Position numbers and translations under genes: made by a program. Under the pieces are notes generated by a model. It was given only the letters and a program-made list of their open reading frames with translations. It was not told the DNA's origin and made no database searches. This document shows positions 63,201-64,000 of a stretch of DNA of 64,000 bases, one piece after another. Within the stretch, counting starts at the first letter, position 1; each line of letters starts with the position of its first letter. Origin of the DNA: Lethocerus indicus (Eukaryota > Arthropoda > Insecta > Hemiptera > Belostomatidae); assembly GCA_019843655.1 (NCBI GenBank), contig JACDQD010000004.1:29709872-29773871 (forward strand). Direction: 5' to 3'.

Positions 63201-63380
63201 GAAGGGTTTTTCCCAGCGATCCACTATCTGCGGACAAGTGGATTAAGGTTTTTCCCTCTGCGAGGTTTATCCTACCGTCAACGGATAACTCCTTGCGGTG
63301 GAGTGCCCTGCTTAAAAACGAGGAAATACAAACCCAACACCAAGAATGAGCCAACAACGTCGAAGAAGAGCAAATTAGTT
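63201..63380. repeat. Dispersed repeat, copy B
   Basis: The second copy, same orientation as that at 22151-22316. It retains a longer middle (CTCTGCGAGGTTTATCC, CTTGCGGTGGAGTGCCCTGC). Confidence 0.55.
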
Positions 63381-64000
63381 CAGAATTTTCAGAGAAAAAC
63401 TTTAACGAAGAGAATGAATGGAACCTAAAAAAAAGGTGTTGTTGACCACTCCTTTTCCGGATCTGGCTCGTAACATTTATTTTATGTTAACGACGCAAAT
63501 AATTATAAAATGTTTAAATTACCCCACGGGTCGGAAACTTTACTATAAAGCCTTTCAATTCACCAACTTGTAAACCTTACCTCGTATCAATATGTGGAAT
63601 TGTATGCGTTCAACTTGTTGCATTCGACAGGAAGGTGGATGGGGGTGGAGGGGCCGCAAGGGCAATATGTGACCGGGCGCCGGTCTAGAGGGCGCCGAAA
63701 CCCACACACGTTCACACACACGAAAGTATACGGCACTACCAAACTCGTGCTGGTACACATCTCCTGTGTGTAAATTTTAATTACAAATCCACCGTGGTCA
63801 CCATTCTGTAAAAGTAATGATTGTAAATTAACCGTTCCGTGTTATAAGCATGAATGGACCCCAGTGTTCGAGGCACGATTGTTACAAGTTTTATTGGGAC
63901 TGCCTATCCCGGTAGGCCGGACACGGTTCCGGTTGAGAGATACAAAATGGTTTAAAAGATATTGTGGCACCTTTGACTGTCAACTTTGGGATGCTGAAGA
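63381..64000. other. Non-coding end of window
   Basis: No gene is visible. It includes a CTCF-like motif at 63682-63696 embedded in an imperfect GGCGCC palindrome. Confidence 0.4.

Noticed and set aside
1..64000. CRISPR arrays, operons, bacterial-style genes
   Set aside because: No regularly spaced direct repeats with unique spacers. Spliced genes and microsatellites show animal nuclear DNA.

Overview
The window looks like nuclear DNA from an arthropod, probably an insect. It has spliced genes with GT-AG introns, a Tinman/NKX2-5-class homeobox gene, arthropod-type TCAGT initiators, mariner-class transposon remains and long AT microsatellites. The order cannot be fixed from the sequence alone.

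Layout. Positions 1 to about 45,200 contain no gene I can support. The many ORFs there are short, unrelated to families I know and lack coding character. This stretch holds a hairpin-type MITE (about 5.85-6.09 kb), a tRNA-derived SINE (about 33.8 kb), one copy of a dispersed repeat (22.2 kb, partner at 63.2 kb), several GC-rich hairpins and pieces of a hammerhead-ribozyme-bearing repeat family (24.7, 27.4 and 35.6 kb).

Four gene structures follow. Drak (a DAPK-family Ser/Thr kinase, STK17-like) runs on the plus strand, with five coding exons between 46,001 and 49,861. Its 5' coding exon or exons were not found, but a well-spaced TATA/TCAGT core promoter lies at 45,224-45,257. A complete four-exon mitochondrial carrier of the SLC25A34/35 type (303 aa) runs on the minus strand, 53,681-51,225. 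A plus-strand terminal exon (55,677-55,903) encodes a hydrophobic C-terminus of an unrecognised protein. It ends 140 bp from the 3' end of tinman, a complete three-exon gene on the minus strand (60,491-56,044, 313 aa) with a TN domain, a split NK-2-class homeodomain and its own TATA/Inr promoter. The genes share no obvious pathway: tinman is a mesoderm/heart transcription factor, Drak a cytoskeletal/apoptotic kinase and the carrier an inner-membrane transporter.

The most notable non-genic signal is a repeat family with hammerhead-ribozyme-like cores. They have CUGANGA, GAAA and a GUC cleavage triplet, and the tiny palindromic stem III (ACCGGU) known from Penelope-like retroelements. One copy folds with a perfect 5-bp stem I. 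Another has a completely different but still self-complementary stem I. Two copies form the terminal inverted repeats of a roughly 0.5-kb element in the first visible Drak intron. A second head-to-head inverted structure in the last Drak intron carries a short peptide conserved on both arms. A mariner element with an internal deletion sits inside the intron that splits the tinman homeobox.
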